From Taklimakanibacter sp049323275 (GTDB lineage: Bacteria; Pseudomonadota; Alphaproteobacteria; Rhizobiales; Aestuariivirgaceae), in NCBI GenBank assembly GCA_049323275.1, contig JBMOOM010000062.1, positions 1 to 64,000 of the forward strand: a stretch of 64,000 nt of DNA, in the 5' to 3' direction. Below the pieces are notes generated by a model. The model was not told the origin of the DNA. It searched no databases and saw only the letters and a list, made by a program, of their open reading frames with translations. The translations under genes and the position numbers were made by a program. This document shows positions 1 through 8,982 of this stretch, one piece after another (position 1 is the stretch's first letter; every line of letters begins with the position of its first letter).

Positions 1-27
1 GCGGCTTTATAACGGCTGAGAGAGACA

Positions 28-141
28 CCCTCATCCGGCCTTCGGCCACCTTCTCCCGCACGCGGGAGAAGGGGAAAACCAGGCTGGGCCTGTGTATTCC
101 GCGAGTTTCCCCGGACAGCCCTGCGCAAGCGGGAGAAGGGG
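28..141. repeat. Intergenic palindromic repeats at the left edge
   Basis: Positions 28-74 hold a CCCTCATCCGG-type element ending in the hairpin TTCTCCCGC/GCGGGAGAA. A second partial copy of its right end lies at 124-141. Elements of this kind are dispersed between genes in many Hyphomicrobiales genomes. It lies downstream of hyuB and could act as a transcript end, which is inference. Confidence 0.6.
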
Positions 142-156
142 AGATGACCTGCTTGT

Positions 157-1917
157 TCACCCCCGCCGAAGCTTCGCGGTCGCCGCCGCATCGATCTCCA
201 ATCCGTCCGTCACCGCCACGCGATAAACACTTTCCGCCCGTTCGCGGCTGACCCAGCCTTCGCGCGCGTCGCGCAGCACCAGCGCGGGATCGCGCGCCTC
301 GGGCGCGCCGTAACCGCCGCCGCCGCAGCTGATCGACACCATCGCCTCGTCGGGCTTCACCAGCACCTCGGCGCAGCCGGGCGTCGGCTCGAGCCTGCCG
401 TCGGCGCGCCGTACATATTGCGACGACGGCGCGCCCGTATGGCCGCCGCGCACGCCGCGCGCCGGATTGACATTGCCGTCGCTCACATAGGCGACCGTCA
501 TGTCGCAGCCGACCGGTGAGAATTCCGAATAGGCGCTCACCGCGCCGCGGAAGCGGCCCGCCCCTTCGGTATCCGGCATCAGCCGGCGCGCTTTCACGAA
601 GATCGGATGCCGAAGCTCGTCGATCTCGATCGAATCCTGGTAGCACATGCCGGCATTGCCGGTATGCATGATGGTGAGCCAGCCGTCGGTCGTGGGCGTG
701 CCGGCGCCGCCGGTGCAGCCGAGATAGACTTCGTTGACGAAGGGCTGGCCGTCATGGACGCCCGAGACGACGCCGGAGGACGCCGGAATGCAGGCGCCCG
801 ATTCCGCCATGCCGAGACCGTCGCCGAGCTCGGCGATGGCGCATTGCACCGGATTGGACACCCGGTCGGCGAGATTGGTGGTTGCGACCGAGCACGAGGT
901 CGGATGGCGCGGCTTGCCGACGGCGCTGTTCTCCTTCAGCAGCACCGAGATGCGGCGGAAGCTGCCTTCGTTCTTCGGCACCGTATGGTCGATGGAATTG
1001 AAGATGCCGACCATCGGCGCCGAGCGGGCGCAGGCTTCCGAGAGATTGAGGCCGTTTTCGAGCGCGCCGATATTGTTGCGGACATCGACCTCGATGCGCT
1101 CGCCTTCAGGATCGATATCGACGGTGACCGAAACCTCGACGCCGTCGGCGGGTGTCGCCGGAAACGGATCATGCCGGCTGGTGCGGGTGACGCGGCCCTT
1201 GGGCATGGCGCGGATGGCGGCGCGCATGCGCTCCTCGCTGTAGTCGAACCAGGCCTGCGCGTAATCCTCGAGCGCCTGCCAGCCGATCTCGCGGCCGAGC
1301 GCCAGGATCTCGCGCTCGCCGACGCGCGCCGCGCCCAGCGTGGCGAGATAATCGCCCCACCATTGCTCGGGCACCCGGATGCGCATCTGGCACATGCGCA
1401 CGATATCCATCTGATGCTGATAATCGCTCTGGATCTTGACCGCCGGAAAGATCAGGGCGCCCTCGGCATAGACGTCCTTGGCGGCGCCCATATAGGTGCT
1501 CGGCAGCGAGTTGCCGCAATCGGCCTGATGGCCCTTGGCGAGAACGGTGAAGCGATGGACGCCGTCATCGTCGATCACCGGGATCAGGATGCTGTGATCG
1601 GCCGGATGGGTGCAGCCGTGATAGGGCGAGTTGTGCAGATAGGCGTCGCCGCGGCGCAAGCGCGGGTGATTGTCGGTCATCGTCCGGCACATGACCTCGG
1701 GCCCGCGCAGCACATGGATGGGCAGGCTGTCGGACGCGGTCAGGAGCTCATGTTTCGCGGTCAGGATCACGCAGGAGAAGTCGCGCGCGATGGTGAGGAT
1801 GCCGGAGCGCCCGGTGCGGTGCAGCGTATTGGCCATCTTGCGCGCCACGCCCTCGAAGCGGGCGGTGAGCACGGCGAGCTGCACGCGGCTCATGGCGTTG
1901 GACGGATTGTCGCGCAT
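157..1917 (-). CDS. hyuB: Hydantoinase B/oxoprolinase family protein (HyuB-like)
   Basis: A 586-residue protein of the hydantoinase B / 5-oxoprolinase C-terminal family, whose members form the second subunit of ATP-dependent cytoplasmic enzymes that open lactam or hydantoin rings. Its length is normal and typical family blocks are visible, for example HNSPYHGCTHPADH near residue 95 and the Gly-rich SCGGGGYG stretch near the C-terminus. The start at 1917 directly follows the hyuA stop (TAGATG), and the ribosome-binding sequence GGAGGC is formed by the last hyuA codons, so translation is very probably coupled. The exact substrate (hydantoin, N-methylhydantoin, oxoproline or another lactam) cannot be read from sequence. 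Confidence 0.9.
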   Translation of the reverse strand: MRDNPSNAMSRVQLAVLTARFEGVARKMANTLHRTGRSGILTIARDFSCVILTAKHELLTASDSLPIHVLRGPEVMCRTMTDNHPRLRRGDAYLHNSPYHGCTHPADHSILIPVIDDDGVHRFTVLAKGHQADCGNSLPSTYMGAAKDVYAEGALIFPAVKIQSDYQHQMDIVRMCQMRIRVPEQWWGDYLATLGAARVGEREILALGREIGWQALEDYAQAWFDYSEERMRAAIRAMPKGRVTRTSRHDPFPATPADGVEVSVTVDIDPEGERIEVDVRNNIGALENGLNLSEACARSAPMVGIFNSIDHTVPKNEGSFRRISVLLKENSAVGKPRHPTSCSVATTNLADRVSNPVQCAIAELGDGLGMAESGACIPASSGVVSGVHDGQPFVNEVYLGCTGGAGTPTTDGWLTIMHTGNAGMCYQDSIEIDELRHPIFVKARRLMPDTEGAGRFRGAVSAYSEFSPVGCDMTVAYVSDGNVNPARGVRGGHTGAPSSQYVRRADGRLEPTPGCAEVLVKPDEAMVSISCGGGGYGAPEARDPALVLRDAREGWVSRERAESVYRVAVTDGLEIDAAATAKLRRG

Positions 1918-3987
1918 CTAGCCTCCGATATCGATGACGAGCGTGCCGGATCCGTCGCGCGCCACCGTCGCGCCCGGATCGATGACGATCGAGGTGAAGC
2001 CCGATTCGAGAATGGCCGGACCTGCGATCGCCGCATCGCCGTCGAGCGCGTCGATGCTCGCGACCTTGGCCTTCACCCAGCCGGTCTCCTTGAAATAGAC
2101 CTGCCGATCCTGGCCGATGGCCTTGTCGTCATGGCTCTTCATGCGCCCCGGCGCGGTCGAGCCGAGGCGGCAATGCACCGCCGCCGACCAGCCGATCGTC
2201 TCGATCGGCGAGGCCTCGTCGCTCACCGCGAAGATCTCCTGATGCGTCTTGTGGAAATCGGCGACGAGCTGCTGGATGTCGCCATCGCTGTCGAACCGGC
2301 TGGCGCGCAGCGGCACTTCGATCTCCCAGGCCTGGTCGGGATAACGCGCTTCCGTCGACCAGTCGATGCCGGCGAAGATCGCCTCCTCGCCGATCTGGCG
2401 GCGGAAAGCGTCGCAGCGCGCCTCGAGATCGGCGAGCACTTTGTTGACGGCGGCGAAATCGAAATCGCGGCTCTCCGCATGCAGCATCGCCTGATGATAG
2501 GCGACGAGGTCCGACACCAGCGCGCCCGCCGCGGCGAGCGCCGCACCCGTTTCCGGCACCAGCACCTTGCGGCAGCCGAGCCGCCGGCCGATCGCGACGC
2601 AGTTGAGGCCCGCCGCACCGCCGCCGGCGACGAAGGCCGCCTCGCGCGGATCGATGCCCTGATTGACGGTGATGTCGAGGATCGCCTGCACCATATGCTC
2701 GGTGGCGAGTTCGATGATCGCATCGGCCGCCGCCTCGACGCTCTGCCCGAGCGGCGTGGCGACGTCGCGCCGGATGGCCGCTTCGGCCGCCACGCGGTCG
2801 AGCTTCATCTTGCCGCCGAGAAAATGGTCGGGATCGATGAAGCCCAGCGTCACCGAGGCGTCGGTCACCGTCGGGCGCGTGCCGCCGCGACCATAGGCGG
2901 CGGGTCCGGGCACGGCGCCGGCGCTGATCGGGCCGACATGTAAAAGGCCGCCCTCGTCGACCCAGGCGATCGAGCCGCCGCCGGCGCCGATGCTCTTGGT
3001 GTCGACCGAGGGCATGCCGGTGAGGTGGCTGGAGAACGGCTTGCCGAGCCAGGTCTCGCGGGTGCGCGGAATGCGGCCATTGCGCACCAGCGACACGTCG
3101 AAAGTCGTGCCGCCGGTGTCGCCGACGATCAGCGTGTTCGTCGCGCCGTCGCTGCAATAAGCGCGCGCGCCGACCGGCGCCATGCTGGGCCCGGAATTGA
3201 TGAGATGCACCGGCTGCTCGGCCACTTCGGCGGCATCCATCACGCCGCCTTGCGACGTCACGACGAGGAGGCGGCCGGCGAAGCCGACATCGCGCAGCCG
3301 CTGGTCGAGACCGCGCATATAGCTGCCCATGATCGGCTTGAGCGCCGCGTCGATCGAGGTCGACATGGCGCGGCGATATTCGCGGATCGACGGATTGATC
3401 CGGTGCGACAGCGTATAGGGCATGCCGGGCAGATGCTTCTCGATCAGCCGGCCGACCGCGAGCTCATGCTCGGGGTTCACGATCGACCATAACAGGCAGA
3501 CGGCGATCGCCTCGACGCCCTTGCCGGGAAGCGTCTCGAGCAAGGCGACGAGCCGCGTCTCGTTGAGGGCGGTGCGCACGTCGCCCGAGGCCATGATGCG
3601 TTCCTCGACCTCGAAGGTCAGCGCCTTGGGGATGAAGGGCTCGGGATAGGGAATGGTGAAGTTGAACGCATCCTGGCGGCCGCCTTCGCGGAACACCAGT
3701 GTGTCGGGATGGCCTTCGGTGGTGAGGAAGGCGGTGCGCGCGGTGCGCCCGGTGACGATGGCGTTGATCGCATGGGTGGTGCCGTGCACCAGCACTTCGC
3801 CCTGCGCCAGATAGTCGGCGAGCTTTTCGCCCCTGGCGTCGGCGGCCACTTTAAGCACGTCGATGACGCCGGCGACCGGATCGGCGGGCGTCGTCGGCGC
3901 CTTGTGCATGGTGAGGCTGCCATCCGCCTCGCCGACGATGAGATCGGTGAAGGTGCCGCCGGTATCGATGGCGAAGCGCAAGGTCAT
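1918..3987 (-). CDS. hyuA: Hydantoinase A/oxoprolinase family protein (HyuA-like)
   Basis: A 689-residue ATP-dependent subunit partnering HyuB. The N-terminus begins with the sugar-kinase/Hsp70-type phosphate loop DTGGTFTDLIV (about residues 8-18), and the second nucleotide loop VGDTGGTTFDVSL lies near residue 290. Both are diagnostic of the hydantoinase A / acetone carboxylase beta family. The gene lies 8 bases downstream of the RraA-like gene and abuts hyuB, forming a three-gene unit. Known relatives hydrolyse N-methylhydantoin, hydantoins or 5-oxoproline. The divergent ABC importer probably supplies the substrate, which is inference from position only. Confidence 0.92.
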   Translation of the reverse strand: MTLRFAIDTGGTFTDLIVGEADGSLTMHKAPTTPADPVAGVIDVLKVAADARGEKLADYLAQGEVLVHGTTHAINAIVTGRTARTAFLTTEGHPDTLVFREGGRQDAFNFTIPYPEPFIPKALTFEVEERIMASGDVRTALNETRLVALLETLPGKGVEAIAVCLLWSIVNPEHELAVGRLIEKHLPGMPYTLSHRINPSIREYRRAMSTSIDAALKPIMGSYMRGLDQRLRDVGFAGRLLVVTSQGGVMDAAEVAEQPVHLINSGPSMAPVGARAYCSDGATNTLIVGDTGGTTFDVSLVRNGRIPRTRETWLGKPFSSHLTGMPSVDTKSIGAGGGSIAWVDEGGLLHVGPISAGAVPGPAAYGRGGTRPTVTDASVTLGFIDPDHFLGGKMKLDRVAAEAAIRRDVATPLGQSVEAAADAIIELATEHMVQAILDITVNQGIDPREAAFVAGGGAAGLNCVAIGRRLGCRKVLVPETGAALAAAGALVSDLVAYHQAMLHAESRDFDFAAVNKVLADLEARCDAFRRQIGEEAIFAGIDWSTEARYPDQAWEIEVPLRASRFDSDGDIQQLVADFHKTHQEIFAVSDEASPIETIGWSAAVHCRLGSTAPGRMKSHDDKAIGQDRQVYFKETGWVKAKVASIDALDGDAAIAGPAILESGFTSIVIDPGATVARDGSGTLVIDIGG

Positions 3988-3995
3988 GGCCGGCC

Positions 3996-4652
3996 TCAGA
4001 GCACGCCGTATTTTTCGTAGACGTCGGCCAGCAGCTTACCGGCGCGCAGTTCGTCGCGCGTGCGGTTCTCGCGCGTCACCTTGTCGAGCGCTCTCGTGAA
4101 GACTTCATCGGCGATGCCCTGCGGGATGACGACGACGCCATCGATGTCGCCGAACACCCAGTCGCCGGCGGTGACCCAGACGCCGGCGCAGTCGATCGGT
4201 CGGTCCATCTCGATCATGCGGCAGCGTCCACGGCTGTCGAGCGGGCCGATGCCGCCATGGAAAACCGGAAATTTCATCGCCTTGATGTGGCGCACGTCCC
4301 GCACCAGCCCGTCGGTGACGCAGGCGACGGCGCCGCGCGCGGTGGCCGCCGTCGACAGCAGCTCGCCCCAGGGCGCGATCCGGTCGGTCGGGCCGCCGCA
4401 GGCCACGACCGCAACGTCGCCGGGCTTGAGATCGTCGACCAGCCGGATCTCCAGCTCATAGGGGTTCTCGCCGTCGACGACCGAATAGGTGTTGGTGAAC
4501 AGCGCCGTGCGGGCGCGGCCGACGAAGACCAGCGTGTCGTCGATCGGCCGCACGAAGGGCCGCATGGCCTGCTTGGTCAATCCCATCTCGTCCATCACGT
4601 CGGAAAGGACGGCCGTATAGAGATGCTCGCGCAGCGTGGCGGTGGAATGCAT
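3996..4652 (-). CDS. RraA-like family protein (HMG-aldolase / dimethylmenaquinone methyltransferase-like)
   Basis: A 218-residue RraA-fold protein. The family contains regulators of RNase E and the metal-dependent 4-hydroxy-4-methyl-2-oxoglutarate / oxaloacetate-type aldolases. In such catabolic clusters the aldolase or decarboxylase role is more likely than RNase regulation. The conserved stretches GLVRDVRHIK and VFGDIDGVVVIP are visible. The start at 4652 is chosen because the frame remains open far upstream across the divergent promoter region, whereas ATG 4652 has a GAGG ribosome site about 8 bases upstream and begins the conserved domain (MHSTATLREHLYTAVLSDVM). It is the first gene of the rraA-hyuA-hyuB unit. 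Confidence 0.85.
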   Translation of the reverse strand: MHSTATLREHLYTAVLSDVMDEMGLTKQAMRPFVRPIDDTLVFVGRARTALFTNTYSVVDGENPYELEIRLVDDLKPGDVAVVACGGPTDRIAPWGELLSTAATARGAVACVTDGLVRDVRHIKAMKFPVFHGGIGPLDSRGRCRMIEMDRPIDCAGVWVTAGDWVFGDIDGVVVIPQGIADEVFTRALDKVTRENRTRDELRAGKLLADVYEKYGVL

Positions 4653-4789
4653 GGGAGTGACCTCGCGATTGAAGATATAAAACGTTAAAGCGAAAATCAG
4701 GATTTCGTCAAGGGCAGCCACTCGGAAGGTGTTGTGTCGATGCTGCCTGATCGCAATCAAATGCCGTATTTTCAGGCAGGACTCCACGC

Positions 4790-4835
4790 TTGACATTTTT
4801 CCTGAAGCACGGTCTATTTTATCTGTAACGATAAA
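4790..4835 (+). promoter_or_regulatory. Putative promoter and operator of the ABC importer
   Basis: A TTGACA hexamer at 4790-4795 is followed after 17 bases by TCTATT (4813-4818; overlapping TATTTT starts at 4815). Immediately downstream is the inverted repeat TTTATC-TGTAAC-GATAAA at 4818-4835, placed to block the polymerase. It sits between the divergent rraA and ABC ATPase genes, so one regulator could control both units. No regulator gene is adjacent. Confidence 0.5.
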
Positions 4836-4892
4836 GTAAGCCGATGCCGGGCTCGATAGCGGCGTCAGGACTTCACCAAGCAGGGCGGGACA

Positions 4893-6035
4893 ATGTCTGA
4901 ACTGGCGACATCCGGTACGGAGACAGAATTCGACCCTATCCTCAGCCTCGCCAATGTGCGGCAGAGCTATTCCGGCGTGCTCGCTTTGCGGGGCATTTCC
5001 CTCGACGTCGCCAAGGGCGAGTTCCTCACCCTTCTGGGCCCGTCGGGCTCCGGCAAATCGACGCTGCTGCGCGTGATCGCCGGGCTCGAGGAGCCCGATT
5101 CCGCCGATGTGATGCGCCTGAACGGCCGCTCGATCGCCGGCGTCCCGCCCGAGGCGCGCAATGTGTCGACGGTGTTCCAGCATTACGCGCTGTTTCCGCA
5201 TATGAGTGTGGGCGAGAATGTCGAATACAGCCTGCGCATCCGCAAGGTGGCGCCCGACGAGCGCCGCCGGCGCGCCGAGGCGGCTCTCGCTCTGGTGCGG
5301 CTCCCCGACAAATATGATCGCCGCATTCATCAGCTGAGTGGCGGCGAAAGGCAGCGCGTGGCGCTGGCGCGCGCGCTGGTCATGGGCCCCGACATCCTGC
5401 TGCTCGACGAGCCGCTCGGCGCCCTCGATGAGCGTCTGCGCCTCGACATGCAGCTCGAGCTGATCGAGCTGCGCCGCAAGACCGGCGCCACCTTCATCCT
5501 GGTCACCCACAGCCAGGAAGAGGCCATCACCATGAGTGATCGCATCGTCCTGATGCGCGCCGGCGCCATCGAGCAGATGGGCAGCCCGCGTGAGCTGTTC
5601 GCCAGTCCGGTCACCGAATTCGCGGCGCGCTTCATGGGCTTCGAGAACATTCTGCGCGGCAGGCTCGCGCGCGTCTGGGGCGAGGGCGCCGAAATCGACA
5701 TCGCCGGCACAACACTCCGGGGCCGCGCCGTCGCCGGGGGCTTGCAGCCCGGCGATGCCGTCTTCGCCGCCATCCGGGCCGAGCATATCCACATCGCCAA
5801 GGCGGCCGGTCGCCTGCGCGGCGTCGCCGGCGCCCGCGTCTACAAGGGCCGCTTCACCGATGTGCCGTTCAAGACTCCGCTCGGCGATCTGATGGTCCGT
5901 CTCGACGGCGCCGATGCGGCGCTGCCTTCGGAATCCGATTTGAATTTCGCACCCGAAAACTGCGTCATCGGCAGAATCGGGCCGGAAAGTGCAGGCCGAC
6001 AAGAAACATCATCGAAAGGGAAGAAGCATGACTGA
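4893..6035 (+). CDS. Polyamine-type ABC transporter ATP-binding protein (PotA-like)
   Basis: A 380-residue ATPase of the spermidine/putrescine/iron (CUT1-MOI) branch. Walker A GPSGSGKST near residue 49, Q-loop FQHYALFPHMSVGEN, signature LSGGERQRVALARAL, Walker B ILLLDEPLGALDE and switch His in LVTHSQEEA are all intact. A TOBE-type domain follows from about residue 245. The start has a GGGCGGGAC ribosome site. The gene overlaps the substrate-binding gene by 8 bases and leads a four-gene importer operon. The substrate may be a nitrogenous ring compound handled by the divergent hydantoinase, which is inference. Confidence 0.93.
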   Translation: MSELATSGTETEFDPILSLANVRQSYSGVLALRGISLDVAKGEFLTLLGPSGSGKSTLLRVIAGLEEPDSADVMRLNGRSIAGVPPEARNVSTVFQHYALFPHMSVGENVEYSLRIRKVAPDERRRRAEAALALVRLPDKYDRRIHQLSGGERQRVALARALVMGPDILLLDEPLGALDERLRLDMQLELIELRRKTGATFILVTHSQEEAITMSDRIVLMRAGAIEQMGSPRELFASPVTEFAARFMGFENILRGRLARVWGEGAEIDIAGTTLRGRAVAGGLQPGDAVFAAIRAEHIHIAKAAGRLRGVAGARVYKGRFTDVPFKTPLGDLMVRLDGADAALPSESDLNFAPENCVIGRIGPESAGRQETSSKGKKHD

Positions 6036-7215
6036 CCAGAGAAACGGCCGGCCCTTGCGCCGGCGTTCGGTGCTCAAAGCCTTTGCCGCCGGTGCGGCGG
6101 CGCTCGCCGCACCGTCCGTCATACATCACATCATCAGGCGCGCCGAGGCGGCGCCCGGCACCATCCGCATGATGGGCGGGCCGACGGTGGCGCTCAAGGA
6201 CTGGACCCAGTTCGAGAAGGACACCGGCCTCAAGATGGAGTTCACCTCCTTCAATGTCGACGATGTGGGAGCGCTCTATAACGAGATCCTCGCCAATGAC
6301 GCCGGCGAGCGTTTCGATCTCATCAACACGCTGGCGGGCGTGCAGAAGCCGCTCGTCAAGCAGGGCCAGGTGGCGCAGCTCGACACCTCGCGCCTCAAGA
6401 ATTATGCCGGCATCGCCGACAGCGTGAAGCGCAGCCCGGTGCTGTATACGGGCGACGACAAGGATTGGGCGGTGCCGCTCTACTACAATGCCGACAGCTT
6501 CGGTTATTATCCCGAGAAGCTCGGCCTCGCCCGTCCGCCGGAAGCGCTCAACTGGGACATCCTCCTCAACAACGAGAAGACGCTCGGCAAGGCCTCGATC
6601 GACGGCGACAATATCGCTCTGATGATCGGCGGCATGTATCTGAAGGACCGCAAGCTCGCCGAGATCGCCGATCCCGCCAATATGACGGCGAGCGAGGTGA
6701 AGACCGCCGCCGACTATATGATCGAGCGCAAGAAGGCCGGCCAGTTCCGCAATCTGTGGAAGACCTATGACGAGCAGATCGCCAATTTCGTCAATGGCGA
6801 GGTCTTGGTGCAGCGCTGCTGGGAGCCGGCGGTGAAGGACGTCAAGGGCCGCGGCCAGGACGTCGAATACGCCACCTGCAGCGATTTCCACATCAACTGG
6901 ATGCATGCGACCTCGATCCCGGCTCAGGCCGCCGAGCGTGAGAATATCGAGGAGATCTATCGCGCCCTCGACTGGTTCCTCGGCGGCTCCTATGCGGCCG
7001 AGCTCGCGGTGCTGCGCGGCTATACCGGCTCGCGCATGGATCTGGGTCTCGACTACGCCAAGGCCGCCGGCTGGCCCGCCGACAAGGTCGCCGCGGTCGA
7101 GGCCAATATCGTCAAGGTCAAGACCAAGTTTCTCAACCCGAACTACTGGATCGGCGGCGCCCCCGACGATCTGGCGGCCCATGACGCCGAAATGGCGCGC
7201 TTCCGCAACGCCTGA
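6028..7215 (+). CDS. ABC transporter substrate-binding protein (spermidine/putrescine type)
   Basis: A 395-residue periplasmic binding protein. ATG 6028 is preferred over an upstream in-frame start because GAAAGGGAAG lies just before it and the peptide then begins with an export signal: an Arg cluster RPLRRRSVLKAF, resembling a twin-arginine motif, then an Ala-rich hydrophobic stretch ending near residue 35. The mature part resembles the PotD/PotF class (KDWTQFEKDTGLKMEF near its start). It overlaps the ATPase gene by 8 bases and precedes two permeases. The ligand cannot be predicted. Confidence 0.9.
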   Translation: MTDQRNGRPLRRRSVLKAFAAGAAALAAPSVIHHIIRRAEAAPGTIRMMGGPTVALKDWTQFEKDTGLKMEFTSFNVDDVGALYNEILANDAGERFDLINTLAGVQKPLVKQGQVAQLDTSRLKNYAGIADSVKRSPVLYTGDDKDWAVPLYYNADSFGYYPEKLGLARPPEALNWDILLNNEKTLGKASIDGDNIALMIGGMYLKDRKLAEIADPANMTASEVKTAADYMIERKKAGQFRNLWKTYDEQIANFVNGEVLVQRCWEPAVKDVKGRGQDVEYATCSDFHINWMHATSIPAQAAERENIEEIYRALDWFLGGSYAAELAVLRGYTGSRMDLGLDYAKAAGWPADKVAAVEANIVKVKTKFLNPNYWIGGAPDDLAAHDAEMARFRNA

Positions 7216-7270
7216 CAACTGAGGGCGGAGCCGTTCTCGGTTCCGCCCGCATTCTCCGGGAATCGCGATC

Positions 7271-8167
7271 ATGTCCGCCATGCGCAAAAGCCAGGCCGGC
7301 AGCGGCGTCGAGCAGGCGGCGATCGGCGCCATCACCGTGCTGTGGGTGCTGGGCGTGCTGCTGCCCATTTTGTCGCTTCTGGTGATCTCCTTCATCCAGG
7401 GCAAGGGGCTCGGCTTCGTCTGGGCCTTCTCGACCAAGGCCTATGCCGACATCCTGGTCGGCTTCCGCATCGAGATCGTGCTGCGCACCCTGCGCATCGT
7501 GGCGGTCGTCACGCTCATCGAATTGCTGCTGGCTTTTCCTTTCGCGCTGTGGCTCGCCAAGGGCCTGAAGCCAGGCTGGCTCAAATCGACCTTGCTCATC
7601 CTGCTCGTGGTGCCATTTTTCCTCAGCCCCGCGGCGCGCACCATCGTCTGGCGCTCGATCCTCGGCAGCGAGGGGCTTGTCAATATCTTCCTCGCTCAGG
7701 CCAGCCTCTCGCCCGAGCCGGTGAGCTGGCTGTTGTTCTCGGAATTCTCGGTGCATCTCGGCCTGATCGGGCCTTATTTCCCGTCGATGGTCTGGCCGCT
7801 GTTCATTTCCTTCTCGCTGATCGACGATGAGCTGATCAAAGCGAGCCGCGATCTCGGCGCCGACGCCTTCACCACCTTGCGCCATGTCGTCGTGCCGCTG
7901 GCCTTGCCCGGCATCGCCGCCGGCCTCGTCTTCACCGCCATTCCCATGCTCGGCGACAATGTCGCCTCGACGCTGCTGGGCGGCGGCAATGTCGCCCTCA
8001 TCGCCGAAAGCTTCGATGATCTCATCCGGGCGATGAACTACCCGGGTGCGGCGGCGCTGGCGAGCCTGCTCGTCCTCGCCATGCTGCTGGCCTTCTTCGT
8101 CGCACGCCTGGTGCTGGCGCGCCGGCAGGCCGGACAAGGCGGCATCTTCGCGGAGATGCAGGCATGA
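7271..8167 (+). CDS. ABC transporter permease (PotB-like)
   Basis: A 298-residue inner-membrane permease with about six hydrophobic segments. The cytoplasmic EAA loop that docks with the ATPase is present (SRDLGADAFTTLRHVVVP, about residues 193-210). The gene follows the binding protein after a 55-base gap and overlaps the second permease by 4 bases (ATGA), showing translational coupling. The pair is expected to form a heterodimeric channel. Confidence 0.92.
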   Translation: MSAMRKSQAGSGVEQAAIGAITVLWVLGVLLPILSLLVISFIQGKGLGFVWAFSTKAYADILVGFRIEIVLRTLRIVAVVTLIELLLAFPFALWLAKGLKPGWLKSTLLILLVVPFFLSPAARTIVWRSILGSEGLVNIFLAQASLSPEPVSWLLFSEFSVHLGLIGPYFPSMVWPLFISFSLIDDELIKASRDLGADAFTTLRHVVVPLALPGIAAGLVFTAIPMLGDNVASTLLGGGNVALIAESFDDLIRAMNYPGAAALASLLVLAMLLAFFVARLVLARRQAGQGGIFAEMQA

Positions 8168-8982
8168 AAAAGCGCAGCAGCCTGCCGCCCGCCGGCCTCT
8201 TCACCCGCAATGGCGTGCGTTTCGCCGTGGCCTGCGGCGTCTTCGCCATGATCCTGCTCTATCTGCCGATCGTCGGGCTGATCCTGCTCTCCTTCAGCGC
8301 GCAGCCTCTGACCGGCATTCCCTGGCCGCTCACCGTCGAATGGTACACATCGCTGTTCCAGGGTGAGAATGCCCGCTGGATGAAGCCGCTCGCCACCAGC
8401 GTCGGCATCGGCCTTCTCGTCTCGTTCACCGCCACCGCCGCGGCCCTGCTGATCGGCCGCGCCGTGCCGCTGGCCCGCCGCAGCGGCGGTCTTCTCGCCA
8501 CCTATCTGTCGGTGATCGTGATGCCGGGCATTCTCATCGGCATCGCCATCCTGATCTTCTATCGCGGCCTCCTCGGCATCCGCACCGGCTTCTGGTCGGT
8601 GTTCCTCGCTCATTTCATCTGGGCGCTGCCCTTCGCGCTGCTCTGCATCCTGATCGTCGTCGTGCGCTTCGACCGCCGCCTCCTCGATGCGGCGCGCGAT
8701 CTCGGCGCCGGCCGGCTGCGCCGCTTTCTCGATGTCGAGCTGCCCTTGCTGATGCCCGGCATCTCGGCGTCGCTGTTCTTCAGCTTCCTGCTGTCCTTCA
8801 ACGAACTGCCGCGCACCCTCTATGCACGCGGCGGCATCATCACCTTGCCCTATTATCTGTGGACGGCGTCCTCCTCGCACAGCACCCAGGTCTCGCTGAT
8901 CTATGCGCTGAGCGCCGTCATCACCGTCGCGAGCTTCCTTCTGACGCTTGCCGCGATGCGGCTCTTGACGCGCAACGACTAG
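8164..8982 (+). CDS. ABC transporter permease (PotC-like)
   Basis: A 272-residue second permease with about six membrane segments and its own EAA loop (ARDLGAGRLRRFLDVELP, about residues 178-195). It is last in the importer operon. Its stop overlaps that of the convergent DapA-family gene by a few bases, so no intergenic terminator fits between them. Confidence 0.92.
   Translation: MKKRSSLPPAGLFTRNGVRFAVACGVFAMILLYLPIVGLILLSFSAQPLTGIPWPLTVEWYTSLFQGENARWMKPLATSVGIGLLVSFTATAAALLIGRAVPLARRSGGLLATYLSVIVMPGILIGIAILIFYRGLLGIRTGFWSVFLAHFIWALPFALLCILIVVVRFDRRLLDAARDLGAGRLRRFLDVELPLLMPGISASLFFSFLLSFNELPRTLYARGGIITLPYYLWTASSSHSTQVSLIYALSAVITVASFLLTLAAMRLLTRND

Noticed and set aside
607..2943. Long open frame on the plus strand opposite hyuA/hyuB
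   Set aside because: It mirrors the codon structure of high-GC genes on the other strand; the protein is Ala/Arg/Asp/His-rich without domains.
4653..6002. Upstream extension of the RraA frame into the ABC ATPase gene
   Set aside because: It would cross the divergent promoter; ATG 4652 has a ribosome site and starts the conserved fold.
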